Source: Cryptomeria japonica (lineage: Eukaryota; Streptophyta; Pinopsida; Cupressales; Cupressaceae). From it: a DNA stretch of 64,000 nt. The stretch lies in assembly GCF_030272615.1 (NCBI RefSeq), contig NC_081413.1, positions 24,184,501-24,248,500 on the forward strand. The letters run 5' to 3'. A model generated the notes under the pieces. The model saw only the letters and a program-made list of their open reading frames with translations. It ran no database searches and was not told the DNA's origin. Made by a program: the position numbers and the translations under genes. Of the stretch, positions 11,753-23,300 are shown one piece after another; the first letter of the stretch is position 1, and each line of letters opens with the position of its first letter.

Positions 11753-14570
11753 TACTAGTACCACGTTCAACACTCTGGTGGAGGAAATCTATCTTGGAAA
11801 CATCTTACTTAAGTATCTCATCTTTGATTTCTGGCAAGTAAATAACAAGTTTATCAACAAAATTGATTTCTGTTATCTAAAGGGTGTAAGGTTTCTTAAA
11901 AATAAATAAAATCATCTCGAATAGTCGCATATTGACAACTTTCACTTCTAGTATGTTGGAACAAGTTTTTTGTCTTGATCAAGCATACTTTAGACTTTAA
12001 ACAATCAAGATACTTTCCATATTTCTTCTACCTCTTGAATTTTTTGTTAGTTTTCTGCCTTAAAATTTGGCACTAAAACACAAGACCATATGATGCCATA
12101 TTTTCTTAAAAAAAAAAACTAGACACTTTTAACATTTGTATGTTCTATAAAATAGCCGTGCAACATATAATATGACAGTATTATCCTGGTATCCGATGAT
12201 AATTATTAGTGATATGATTTGAGTATCTAGGTAGGAATTATTAGTGAAATGATTTGAGTATTTATGTAGGAACAAATATGGATGTGGATTTTAGACCTGT
12301 CATGTAATGGTATTGAGGTTTTCCATGTAATCAAATTGCAAGAGTAGACAATAAGAATTGTTGGAAACAAATTCATACTTAGCATGGTTGTGTTATTTTC
12401 ACTGCAGACTACTTTGGTCATGGCAAGAATATTAAACTCGATGTAGATAGAAATGAAATCTTTGTATGTGAAATATTTTGTTACACAAATCAAGATAATG
12501 ATATAAATATTGTAATAAATAGTTATTTGTTGGTAAACAAATTTGTTACTGCAATATTTCATTGAAAGCACTCTAATTCGTCTAATGAGCATTGACAAAG
12601 TTTACAAAAATTGAGGAGATCACTTTCTGGTTAGCAACCTTCTTCTACATTGGAGAGGGCTAACTCCCTTGTGTGATAACAATTTGGGTTTTTCAAGGAT
12701 ACACTTTTAACTAGAAAGCAAGAAAGGCACACAAATTAAAGCTAAAACAAGAAGATGAAAACCTAGATAAGGCTAAGATACGCTTAAAACCTAGTTTTCC
12801 TAGAAAATAAAGAATAGCAAAAAAATGAGAAAAAAATCACTATTCCATGGGGATGCGTCCCTTCCCAAAAACCCTGCATCCTCGATATGGTGATGTTTTC
12901 AAGACTTGGGGACTTGGGGAAAACATCCCCACACAACACCAACAACTCTACCACACCACAACCCCCCACTACCACTTTGTTGTTGTCCTCTTGTCGTCCT
13001 CAAATATAGGCACTTGGCCCCCCATCCCTGAAACCCATCCCCGTGTCCCCGCATCTCCCGCTAGGAAAGTCTATGAAACTATGGAAAGAATACAAAGACT
13101 TATTCCCATAAAAAGATGACTTTGAAGTAAATCTGAAACAAAGGTTTAAATGGGGAAATGTTACATCACATAAGAAATAAAGCATTCACCTAGAGGATTT
13201 CCTAACTCATAGTTATAAAAATACCCAATACCATTGCATTAAGACTTATTCCATCCAGTGCATTACAAGAAATATTTTAGAGAATGATTCGAACTTAAAA
13301 CATTACAAAAATCTAAAACATAAAGAAACAATACACAAGCTCAAAGTACAACAATATTCTTCTTTATTGAAATTCAAAAAGAAGAGCTCAAAGTCTCTCT
13401 CTAGTCTTCTACAAATGATTGTGCATGACAAAGACTCTCTCTACTCCTCTACAAATGTTTGTAAATGAAAAAGGCTCTTTGTAATCCTTTACAAATGTTT
13501 GTAAATGACAAAATCTCAAGAAAATAATGACTAAATTTACGAAACGATCTCATACAAAAACTCTTCTTTAGTAACTACTTTAGATTGAAATTCTGATTTC
13601 TTGAACAATCATGGCGGGTCCTTCTAGGTCCCAAGAAGTACCCCAACCATACAGACCACACAAACATACATATAATAGAGAAAACCACAAAAGAACACTA
13701 GATTGACCCTGGGGAAACCCTCTCCAATAGAAAAACTCAGCCTCTAAATGTTTATAATTATAATAATTTTACAACACAATTATATTCTACTACAATGGCC
13801 TTCCTCGCATACATTAATACATAATGTAGAAATGCCAATTCTAAACTTACCACATGAACTATAATATAAGACTATTGGATCCTATCAGGACCCTTTATAA
13901 ATGATTGCACTCTACATAATACTCTTTGTAACTCACTCGCCTCTTTGGACCCTCTCTCTCACCTCTGCCTTACCATAACTCACTATTTTCCTATTCTTAT
14001 TTTCTTTGCTTACTTCCAAATTTCTCCAATTTTCCAAATAATTTGTGTTGGCCTCAAGATGGTGCAAAGTTCGATACCTCATGAAACATATTAGTGACCT
14101 ACAATGAAGGTGAATTCCAATAGTCCAACTATAGATAATCTCCACACAGTTCATCACACACCTTTCCAACAATCTCCTCATCCTTCTAGAATAACTACCC
14201 TTTGGCGAAAACCCAAAATAATCTTTTGCTTGAATCATAGCCATTCCTACTAAACATCTCTATTAGCCTATAGACACTCATTCACTAAATTATAGAACCA
14301 TACTCATCCAAATCATTTCAAACTTAACCAAAAGACCAATCAACCACACATAGGAACTACCACTAAAACCACAACACTTAATTACCTAACAAGATGAAAT
14401 GCGTCCACCTAACCTCATCCCAAACTGTCAACCATTTATCAAACTTACGATCTATCTCATATGCAAATTCTCCACGACACCCTCACGATGCCCCTGAATC
14501 AAATTGATGCATAACTGTTTCTTGAAATTCTAATTTTCTAATTTAAAATTCACTTTTAAGTCATAATGGT
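11753..14570. other. No recognisable gene
   Basis: AT-rich with many stops. A G/C-rich island at about 12845-13075 has ATCCCC, GTCCC and GGGGA words that recall the hAT subterminal sequence, so it may be an old hAT or MITE end, but I found no terminal repeat pair. The remainder is featureless apart from the 40-bp repeat at 13401. Confidence 0.5.
13401..13515. repeat. 40-bp tandem repeat, three units
   Basis: ACAAATGNTTGTNNATGA recurs at 13411, 13451 and 13491, exactly 40 bp apart, each preceded by a CTCT-rich segment. Confidence 0.8.
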
Positions 14571-16009
14571 TGTATGCGGGAAAAGTAGGGCTATAAAGCT
14601 TAAAATATGAAAATTAAAGCTCAAAGAGGCTTGTCCACACATCCATAGGACTTCTTGGTGCAAGTTATGGAGTCATGAAGAATGACTCAACTTCCCAAGG
14701 ATGGTTCCATGGTTCTCTATCTCACAAGGTCCCTCAAGCCAATGCCTTTGCTCTCAGATCACTGAGCAAAGTGGCTTAGGGATGACAAATGCAAGAACGA
14801 GGGATGCTTATGATTGATTTAGTTATGAAAATGCATCCTATCCATGCATGATTCTACAAATGAAATAAACTAGATTATAAGATGACAAGATTAGTAGCAA
14901 TACTATCCTAACATGATACACCAGTTTATGAATTAAGCTAATGATAAAGGAAATAGTCTAAAATGCTTATTAGATTTATTCCTATAACAAAGAGAAGCTA
15001 GATGTGTTAATAAAATTGAGCATAAATGAGATACTAAAGCTTGTATGGATCCTTAAAATGGAGGAATGAGAGCTCTATTTATAGTGAAAATAGGGCAATG
15101 GATGGTCAGGATTGAAAGAGTTAATCAAGGGTCAAGTTTGAAAGTTTTCAATCCATGTTTTCAATTTTCACCAATGAGATGGTGACAATTGTCAACATAA
15201 GGTTGGTTGAGAGGATATGTAAGAAGCATTAAATGCTTGAGAAGACCTCATGGTTACCCTAGGAGTTAAGGGTTAAGGTTAGGTTAGGGTTATCCATTGG
15301 ATAAAACTTTTACCCAAGGGGTAAACTCTTGTGCAAAGGTTAAAGGAATAACCATGGTCAAAGCAATAAATGCTTGATGAGACCCTTGGGTTAGATGGAG
15401 GTTAAGCTAGGCAAAAAGTCTCTAACCATGCCACTAAGGGTTAGTTAACCAATAATGGTTTGAAGACTTTGGTGACAAATTTGTAAGTCCTTCCAAATTT
15501 GGGGGCATTCAACAAGCTATCTTGTTGAATGGATAAAGGCTTAATGCTTTTTGAAGACTTTACTCCAAATTTGAGAAGTGACCTCCTCAAATTTAGGGAA
15601 AGGGTATAATGGATGGGTTTAGGTTAATTGATTAGGATTAGATGGATTCTAGAAGAAATTAGGAATAGGGTTAGGAGGCAAGTGGGAGATGTAGGAAATT
15701 GCAAGTGGGTGAGGGAAAATAGAATTAATTAAAATAAATTGCTTTATTTCAATTTGGTTGCAAGTTGGGGATTTAAATAAATTAGATTTACTTAATTGGG
15801 GTAAACTATTTAATTAAATGTGAATTTAATTAAAAGTAGAGAGAAGGATTTTAATTAAATAAAATGATTTATTCAATTAAATGATGCAAAAAGGGCTTAA
15901 GTGAATTCAACTAAATAAATTGAATAATTTACTTAATTAAATAGAGGAATGAGAATAAAATGAACATTATATATTCATTTAAGAATATGGTCATTTTTAT
16001 ACGTCTACA
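14571..16009 (-). repeat. Element A 3' LTR (1439 bp)
   Basis: It starts TGTATGCGGG and ends CTACA in plus orientation, so it is TG...CA bounded. It matches 59959-60670 over about 700 bp with roughly two dozen differences counted by eye. A CTATAAATAG TATA box on minus lies near 15075-15085. The middle part is clearly related to the LTR of element C. Confidence 0.92.
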
Positions 16010-16027
16010 TTTTGCCCCTCTTTGAAG
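16010..16027 (-). promoter_or_regulatory. Element A polypurine tract
   Basis: On minus the sequence AAAGAGGGGCAAAA directly precedes the LTR start TGTAGACG. This is the plus-strand DNA priming site for reverse transcription. The same tract is found before the LTRs of B (34891) and C (43217). Confidence 0.85.
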
Positions 16028-16357
16028 TGACGTGTGTGCACATGTTGATTCAAAGAAAATGATGTGTCGTCATGATCAATTTTTTTTATGTTGTTTTGAG
16101 ATTTTCAAGTCATGCCCCAGATTTGATAAACGATGTTGATAATGATGTTGATAATGCCCCCTCAGGAGATGAATCAAAAATAGTGAAAATTTGATTTGAT
16201 TTAGATAAATTTGATAAATTTCATTGCATTGTACAATTTTGTCTATGTGAATGTGGTAATTTGATTCATCTCCCGATATTGCAATTTGGTAGTGTTGTAG
16301 GAGATATCGCGAGCAATTTTACATGTCCCTCCATGTAACCCTAATTTTGATTTACCC

Positions 16358-16365
16358 TATATAAA
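16358..16365 (+). promoter_or_regulatory. TATA box of the antisense PMD gene (A)
   Basis: TATATAAA lies in the context ACCCTATATAAAGGG, on the strand opposite to element A, 75 bp before the exon-1 ATG at 16440. Equivalent boxes stand before both PMD copies in B (26574 and 34619-34625), which supports a real promoter. Confidence 0.7.
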
Positions 16366-16599
16366 GGGAAAAAGGGATTTCTTTTGTCTCATTTGTGCTT
16401 GTTGAATTTGGAGAAAGTGATTTTTGGAGAGAAGTCAACATGCCGGTTCCATATTCTTCTCATCGATTCGAGCACGTTCGGAGGTATTGGAGGCCTGCCA
16501 CGTATGGAGCACCAGTAAGTCAACCCTTTTGACCCCTTTTGGATTTTTTATTTTGTCATTTTTGATGATTTTTTTGATTTTGTTACACGGATTTTACGT

Positions 16600-17110
16600 T
16601 TTAGCGCGTCGAGGTCAAAGCGTAGCGCATACGATAAATTTCGTAGCGCGTAGGTTTTAAAGAATTAGGGTAGCGTCCGAAAGATTTAGGGTAGCGCATT
16701 GCTAGGTTAGGATAGTGCGTAGGATTAGCTTAGCACACCGGGGTCACAGGGTAGCGCAGAGGGTAAAACAGGTAGCACATAGGAGATACCTAGTGCATAG
16801 GGTTTCTAGGGGGTCGCATGGGTAGGTCTAGATAGCACGTAGGTATGACCTAGCACATAGGGTTTCTAGGGGGTCGCATGGGTAGGTCTAGATAGCGCGT
16901 AGGTATGACCTAGTGCATAGGGATAAATACGCAACACAAAAGTAGGATAGAATAGTGCATAGGGTAGTTTTAGTGCTTGGGGTAGGTTAGGTGGTGCGTT
17001 GGAAGAAAAGGGTAGCGCATAGGTTTCGGCTAGTGCATAGGGTAGATTGGGTAGCGCTTGGAAAGGACAGGGTAGCACATGATAAGTAGTTTAGCGCATA
17101 GATAAAACAG
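16600..17110. repeat. TAGCGCATAGG motif array in the PMD intron (A)
   Basis: About twenty imperfect copies of a 20-22-bp unit built on TAGCGCATAGGG, many decayed to TAGTGCAT or TAGCACAT (CpG changes). A nearly exact 60-bp duplication sits at 16801-16920. It is entirely inside the proposed intron of the antisense gene. The same motif occurs in opposite orientation in the 5' leader of A. Confidence 0.8.
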
Positions 17111-17648
17111 TTTAGTGCATAAGCGGAAAATTTTGGGTAAAGTAGGATTTTGGATGAAGAAAGATAGGTAATTTTTTGCTAGTTTTGTCGGGATAGGTGC
17201 AAATTGTTAGTTTGCAAGTCTGCTATCATTGTTTTGATAAGTTTGTCCAATATGAGTTTTGATATAACTTGATTTGATTTGCGATTTTTCAAGTTGATAT
17301 ATATTTGATGCAAATTTGATATGATGTGGTTTTTGATATGAATGTGGAGCTTGAGTTGATTTACAAGATATATTGATTGTGAAACTTGAGTTGTTTTACA
17401 AGTTGATATGGATGTGAAACTTGAGTTGTGTTACAAGTTGGTTTGTTTGTGGAACTTGAGTTGTTTTACAAGTTGATATGGATGTGAAACTTGAGTTGTG
17501 TTACAAGGTGATATGATTAGATATAAAAATTTGATTGATATGATGTGGAACTTGATTAGATTTTCAAAGTTTCAAGTTTTGATATGAATTTGATTTTGGT
17601 ATCTATGTTGTGAGGAGGAAACTGATATTGGACTTGTTTCACTTTTAG
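17111..17648 (+). other. Second half of the PMD intron (A)
   Basis: Non-coding, with repeated ACTTGAGTTG and TTACAAGTTGATATG segments (about 17350-17510) making a loose 50-60-bp repeat. It ends in a T-rich stretch and CTTTTAG, a plausible 3' splice site. Confidence 0.55.
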
Positions 17649-19825
17649 ATAGGAGCGTCTTGGAGTGGTGCAGTCGCGTGACCAATTTCCAAGATCATGG
17701 TCCTTGATACCATGATTGACACAGGCAAATAGAGATATTATTGAGAGGTGTGGCCTGACCTCGTTGTTAGATATGCCTCAGTTTATCGTGAACCGGGGTT
17801 TATTGACTGCATTGGCGGAGAGGTGGCACAGTGACACAAACACCTTCCATTTGGCGACAGGCAAGATTACAGTGACACCTGAGGATTGCTACCAGATTCC
17901 ATGGATTCCTGTGGTAGGTGCATTGCTTCCTTATGAGCAGATCGAGGAGGGTGGGACTGAGACAATTCATCGGATCTTTCAGGATGATATTGTTTGTGGG
18001 TATGAGATCCCCTAGCAGGAGTTTTTGGATTTGGATTACGCGCCTCTACCATCAGTTCTGGAAGGCTTCATAGGTGGTTTCTTATGTCCCGACTATAGGT
18101 CGAAGGGACTAGCAGTGGGGTGGGGATTGGCTCTGGAGGATATGGTGATGCAGGGTTGCCGATTTGCATGGCGGTCGGCTATGCTGGCCCACTTATATAG
18201 GGATTTACACCAAGTGGTATACCTAGGTTATGGTAGTTTATCAGCTGGAGTGACACTGCTATAGGTATGGGTGTGGGAGCATATTCCCGTAGCTAGGCCA
18301 TTGGCGGATAGAGATAGGCCTATTGGGGGTGTGTATGCATATGGATACAGGGGGATAGTTGTCCAGCGTAAGCTGGGCAAACTAGAGCATTGGAGGAGAG
18401 TGCTGGATGATATTGATACGGTCATCTGGCAACCATATACAGGTTGCAAGGTATGGGCCGAGGATGGGATGGAGATGCCCTATGTCTACATGACTAGATA
18501 TTTGATAGGGCCGACGCCCTTTGTTGTTGAGAGGTTTATGCATAGTCGGGTGCTATGGCAGTATGGTCGACAACAGGGGATTCCACAAGGAGCATGTTTT
18601 TATGCTCGATGGAGACAAGATATTCTAGATTAGGGACCGACGATTGATAGTGGGGTGGCAGGGGAGGAGTTATTTCATGCAGCCGGCCAGATTTGGGATT
18701 ATGCTCCTGAGATAGTAGATGCAGGGATGACTAATGAGTTTGCAGCACTCTTTGCAACGCGTGCAGTGGCCAAGATATTGGATCTAGCTGAGATGATTCT
18801 AGCTTTTGATGATGATGAGGAGGTAGATGAGGGGGTTGGTGATGGAGGAGGAGATGATGGCAAAGATGGTAGAGGAGGTGGCTGAGGTCGGCGAGGAGAT
18901 AGAGGGAGATTGAATCGAGGGAGGAGAGGAGATAGGGGAGGAGATGGTGGTGACAGGGGGATATGGGCAAAGAGAGCTACGCAGCAAGCTGTGATGGATA
19001 GAGGGAGAGGATGTTTGGCTATTAGAGCTGGGGGTGAGGAGAGGGTTGGGGAGGTGATAGTGACACTGGGTGGGTATGATGACGTGAGATGATCGACCCA
19101 GAGGAGGAGGTTAGATGCTTTACCTCCACGTGCACCAAGGACAGTTAGAGGGACAAGGGGTACCCCTTCATAGGTACTCTTGTGGATGCGGATTTCAACG
19201 CATGTAGAGGATGCACAGATTAGATCGTTGCAGTTGTTAGTGCAACACTTGTAGACATAGTTGCTGGCACATCAACGTCAGATTACTTAGCTGACCATAG
19301 AGCATGATATTGAGATAGAGCGGTGGGGTCGAGCAGAGGAGCTCGCAGCGAGTTTGCAGAGAGCTGCACCAAGTGGTCCGATGAGAGACACCTTAAGAGA
19401 GCTAGCTTTGAGAGCCAAGGAGGTGGAGTACTATAGGAGACATTATGAGGATGCGGTGCCCAGGGAGCGCCGAGTGTAGAGTTTTACAAGTCGAGATCTA
19501 GTCGATCTTGAGAGACTGGGTCGAGGACGAAGAGAAGAGGCGTGATAGGGCCTCCTAGACAGGATCCACCTGGAGATCCAGGTGCTGGGACATCTGCAGC
19601 GAGACCGTCGCCTTCAAGAGATAGTCATACCTGAGAGACCTTGTCTCCATTATATTCTAATCATTTGGTTGCATTGGCATAGACATGACATATTTTGTAT
19701 ATTGATCATTCTTTGAGATATATATATGACATCATTTTCTTTGATCCTCATGTGATGTGTTATGGATTATGCTTTCTATATGCTTTAGTCTATGATGATG
19801 CAATGCTTAGATAGATGTATGTGAT

Positions 19826-20225
19826 GTGATATGTTATGCTGTGAGATGTATCTTGAAAATGAGATGTATGATATGATATGCTGTGAGATGTATCTTGAAA
19901 ATGAGATGTATGATAATGATATGCTGTGAGATGTATCTTGAAAATGAGATGTATGATAATGATATGCTGTGAGATGTATTTTGAAAATGAGATGTATGAT
20001 AATGATATGCTGTGAGATGTATCCTGAAAATGAGATGTATGATATGATATGCTGTGAGATGTATCTTGAAAATGAGATGTATGATAATGATATGCTGTGA
20101 GATGTATTTTGAAAATGAGATGTATGATAATGATATGTTGTAAGATGTATTTTGAAAATGAGATGTATGATAATGATATGCTGTGAGATGTATTTTGAAA
20201 ATGAGATGTATGATATAATATGCAA
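19826..20225. repeat. 42/43-bp tandem array, nine units
   Basis: GTGAGATGTAT recurs at 19841, 19883, 19926, 19969, 20012, 20054, 20097, 20140 (as GTAAG) and 20183. Each unit also has TTGAAAATGAGATGTATGAT. It lies between the antisense PMD gene and the integrase end of A. Long minus-strand ORFs here are by-products of the repeat. Confidence 0.92.
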
Positions 20226-20334
20226 CTAATTGATTTTGAGCATCCTCATTCTGCATTCGTCATCCCTGTATAGCCACATGTTGTTTGCTTTCTTTGTATG
20301 TATCATCATTGAGCATTGATTTGTTTTGGGATAT

Positions 20335-20485
20335 GTTGAAAATTTATACAAGCATAATGGTATAATTGAACTATAATGACCTAAGAATAATTTACATGAT
20401 TTTTGATTTTGCAAGATAGCACAAGCGTCAAGATATAATTGAACCAAGATGACCTGAGTGTGGATTGCGTAAAAATAGACAAAAT
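20335..20485 (-). other. Conserved 3' block of element A (two units)
   Basis: Two diverged units contain ACAAGC, ATAATTGAAC and ATGACCTGAGT/ATGACCTAAG words. The same duplicated block lies at 44379-44500 in C, at the same place between integrase and 3' LTR. Conservation between families suggests a cis-acting RNA role, which is inference. Confidence 0.55.
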
Positions 20486-21085
20486 TAAATCATCTTTATG
20501 CGTGATGTGGAATCATGTCTTCAGTGATATGCTGTGAATCATGTCGCGAGACAAGTATCGACACAGTACAGATGATTGCCTCATAGACAAAAAAACTAAG
20601 AAAATATTGGAGTCTCCCATGACGTTCTTTAGCTTTGAAGCATTGTTGAGAAAATTTAGAGGATCCAACAATTCAAAAAGTTCAAGTGTAAATATAGTCA
20701 AAACTTTATGCAAGATGCAACATTTGATATTTTAGAAAATCATCCATCATATTTGTGACTCTGGTTAAGCAATCAATGTTTTGCTTTGCGATTGTGCGAG
20801 TGTTGTTTACTGGATATGAAGTTCTAAGTTTGCGACAAGTTTTGACGTTTCGAACGTGTTGCAAGTTTTGATTACTGCCCCTAGTCAAGTGTACTTCTCA
20901 ATGTGGATATGTACAGTGATTACCAAACCATGGTGAGATGCGGTGAAAGTATATGTGGATAAACTAGGATCATGACTACGCTAAGTATGGCCTGGATGGA
21001 TATTGCGATAAAAATGTCAGGCGATGGCCAAAGTGCTTTACTGTGGAGATAATGGTATGGATATAGATAGAGGATCCATCCTCTC

Positions 21086-21115
21086 ACAATAGCGCCTATT
21101 GCCAGGTTTTCACCA
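21086..21115 (-). other. Post-integrase conserved motif of A
   Basis: Contains GCGCC, then CCAGGTTTTCACCA, about 90 bp after the integrase stop. C (45086-45135) and B (30555-30600) have the same motif flanked by complementary arms. A has lost the second arm. Confidence 0.6.
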
Positions 21116-21201
21116 TTTGCTTTTATTGTACCTTTTTATTTACCTTTTTCTTGATTTTTTGATTTTTTTGATTTTTTGACTTTTCTGTGCATTTAGATTA
21201 C

Positions 21202-22338
21202 TCAAGTGTAGTATTCCTTCAGATGAATGTTGTTCATTGGTTTGTTAAGCACATCTCCTTCTGAAGTTGTTATGTAATAGGTTCCTAATCCATAGGCTGA
21301 TATGATGACATAGGGACCTAACCAATTAGGTTCAAATTTCCCTTTCTTTTCCCAATCCTGCTGATTCCTAGGATTTTCCTTGAGTAGGTCACCAATTTTA
21401 AAATTTTTGGGAATGACCTTGTGGTTGTAGTTCTTGCACATGCGTTGTTGATATGCTTTGAGATGAGTGTAGTCATGTTGAATTCTTTCATCTAGAAGCT
21501 TGAGCTCTTGAAATCGGTTAACTCGATACTCTTCATCTGGGATTAAGCCTTTCAAAGAGACTCTGAGAGATGCAATTTCTACCTCCAAGGGTAAAATTTC
21601 TTCTGATCCATATACCAATGAATAGGGTGTAGCTTCTATAGGTGTGCGGATGCTAATTCTGTAGGCCCAAAGTGCTGGATTTAGTTGTATATGCCAACCT
21701 TTGCCTACATCATTCACTATTTTCTTTAGGATTTTCAATATTGTTTTATTGGATGCTTCTGCCTGACCATTCCCTTGTGGGTAGTAAGGTGTAGAAAAAC
21801 GATGTTGGATTTTGAATTTTTCACATAGTTCTCGTACATCTTAGTTTTTGAAAGGTCATCCATTATCTATGATGATGGAGCTTGGAATGCCATATCTGCA
21901 GATTAGATAATTAAGGATAAAAGAAGCAATTTGTTTCCCAGTCACTATGGTCATGGGGATTGCTTCTATCCATTTGGTAAAGTATTCCGTTGTAGTTATA
22001 ATGAACTTGTGTCTATTTGAAGATGAAGAATGAATTTTTCCAACCAAGTCTAGTCCCCACTAACAAAAGGGCCAGGATATTGTGAATGGCTGCAGTTCCT
22101 GTGCTGGTGCATGTATAAGATTGCCATGGATTTGGAATATAGGACACTTCTTTGCAAAGTGATAAGAGTCTTTTTCCATTGTTGGCCAGTAATATCCCAT
22201 TCTTAGAAGCTTTTTAGCAAGAGTAGTACCACTTGAATGTGTGCCACAGATACCTTCGTGAAGCTTGTGTAAAGCGGAGTCAGATTCATTACGATCAAGA
22301 CAACGAAGAAGAGTACCATCGAGAACTCGATGGTACAA
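21202..22338 (-). pseudogene. Element A integrase
   Basis: The N-terminal H2C2 zinc region is visible (HEGICGTHSSG, then YYWPTMEKDSYHF and CPIFQ, where one Cys seems replaced). The catalytic core follows: DLVGKIHSSSSN, TEYFTKWIEA, SIIIDNG (Asp) and GNGQAEASNK (Glu). The C-terminal part (21202-21738) has LNPALWAYRISIRTP and NWLGPYVI. At least four stops interrupt it. Its role would be to insert the cDNA into chromosomal DNA; it cannot be active. Confidence 0.9.
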
Positions 22339-22389
22339 AGTATCAGCAGTAAGAGTATAATTGGTGGCTTGCCGGATAAAGTTGCATTT

Positions 22390-23300
22390 CTAGTTTCGGG
22401 ACAGGTCAATGGGTAGGATATTGTTTTTAAGGTAGTCATAGATGGGTCCATATAATGGAGAGTTGGAACTAGTCAAGGCATATATAACATGGGATTTTGA
22501 ATGGTCATAGGCAGGGGAGAACAATTGCTCTACTAGAAACTTGTAATGATTTTGTTGCTCTGGAATTTGCAGTAGTGAAGCGATAGTAGCCATGGCATCA
22601 GCTACTCTATTATCCAACCTTAGTATTTGCTCGAAGGTGATGTGTACAAAATATTGCTTGAAATCATCCACCATTCGCTTGTAGGGTAGCAACTTGTCAT
22701 CGTTTGTCTGATAGTCATTGTTGATTTGATTGATGACTAGTTGTGAATCTTCGTAGACTTTTAATTCTGTGATCCTCCATTCTACGACCATTTTGATGCC
22801 TATAACCAATGCCTCATATTCAACAATGTTATTGGTGTATGGAAACATAAGCCTATATGATCTTGGTATAGTGTGTCCTTCAGGAGTGATGAAGAGAATG
22901 CCAACACCTAAGCCATGTTGCGTGTAGGATCCATCAAAATATAAGGTCCATTGTTTGGTGGAAATAGCAAGAACGTCTTTGTCAGGAAATTTGATCTCCA
23001 TAGTTTATTTTCCAGGTAGTGGTGCTTCTTCCAGTTGATCTGCAATTGCTTGTCCTTTGATAGCTCGTCGCTCTATGTAGTGGATATCAAATTCACTGAG
23101 GATCATGACCCACTTAGCCAATTTGCCTGTAAGAGCCGCTTTACTGAGTAAATATTTGAGAGGATCAATTTTTGCAACTAGCTTAATTGTGTGAGCTAGC
23201 ATGTAGTGTCAGAATTTTTTAGAGGAAAATACTACTGTTAGACAAGCTTTCTCAATGAATGTATAGTTGAGTTCATATCCGTTTAATGTTTTTTTGATGT
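22390..23300 (-). pseudogene. Element A RNase H regions
   Basis: The distal domain (22390-23001) is a well-preserved RNase H: LYFDGSYTQHG (Asp), NNIVEYEALVIG (Glu), VYEDSQLVI (Asp) and LDNRVADAMA. It resembles the second, archaeal-type RNase H that Tat elements carry. The upstream part (23005-23300) corresponds to the older RT-linked RNase H/connection, with PLKYLLSKAALTGKLAKW, and is degenerate. RNase H removes the RNA strand during reverse transcription. Confidence 0.85.

Larger units (their letters stand above)
16440..19620 (+). pseudogene. Antisense spliced plant-mobile-domain gene of element A
   Basis: Exon 1 (16440-16514) is 25 codons beginning MPVPYSSHRFEHVRRYWRP and ending in phase 0 at a GTAAGT donor. 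A proposed intron of 1134 bp ends at CTTTTAG (17648). Exon 2 carries a plant mobile domain (PMD; aminotransferase-like family), with LLTALAERWHSDTNTFHLAT and VTPEDC at about 17797-17890, then GVTLL, VWEHIPVARP and WQPYTG blocks to 18633. An Asp/Glu/Gly-rich segment follows (18800-18885), then Arg/Gly-rich and helical parts with EVEYYRRHYEDAVPRERR. PMD proteins of the MAIN/MAIL1 type act in the nucleus in gene and transposon silencing; the role here is unknown. Breaks include a frameshift near 17690 and several TAG codons where the relatives suggest Gln. Confidence 0.75.

Noticed and set aside
15250-15300. Interstitial telomere-like sequence (TTAGGGTT words)
   Set aside because: Only a few imperfect words inside the A LTR; a similar but different sequence stands in the other LTR copy.
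19826-20225. Possible CRISPR array
   Set aside because: Units are contiguous tandem repeats without unique spacers, and the context is a plant retrotransposon.
19785-20256. Minus-strand ORFs of 140 and 146 codons
   Set aside because: By-product of the 42/43-bp array; two overlapping frames give the same pseudo-repeat.
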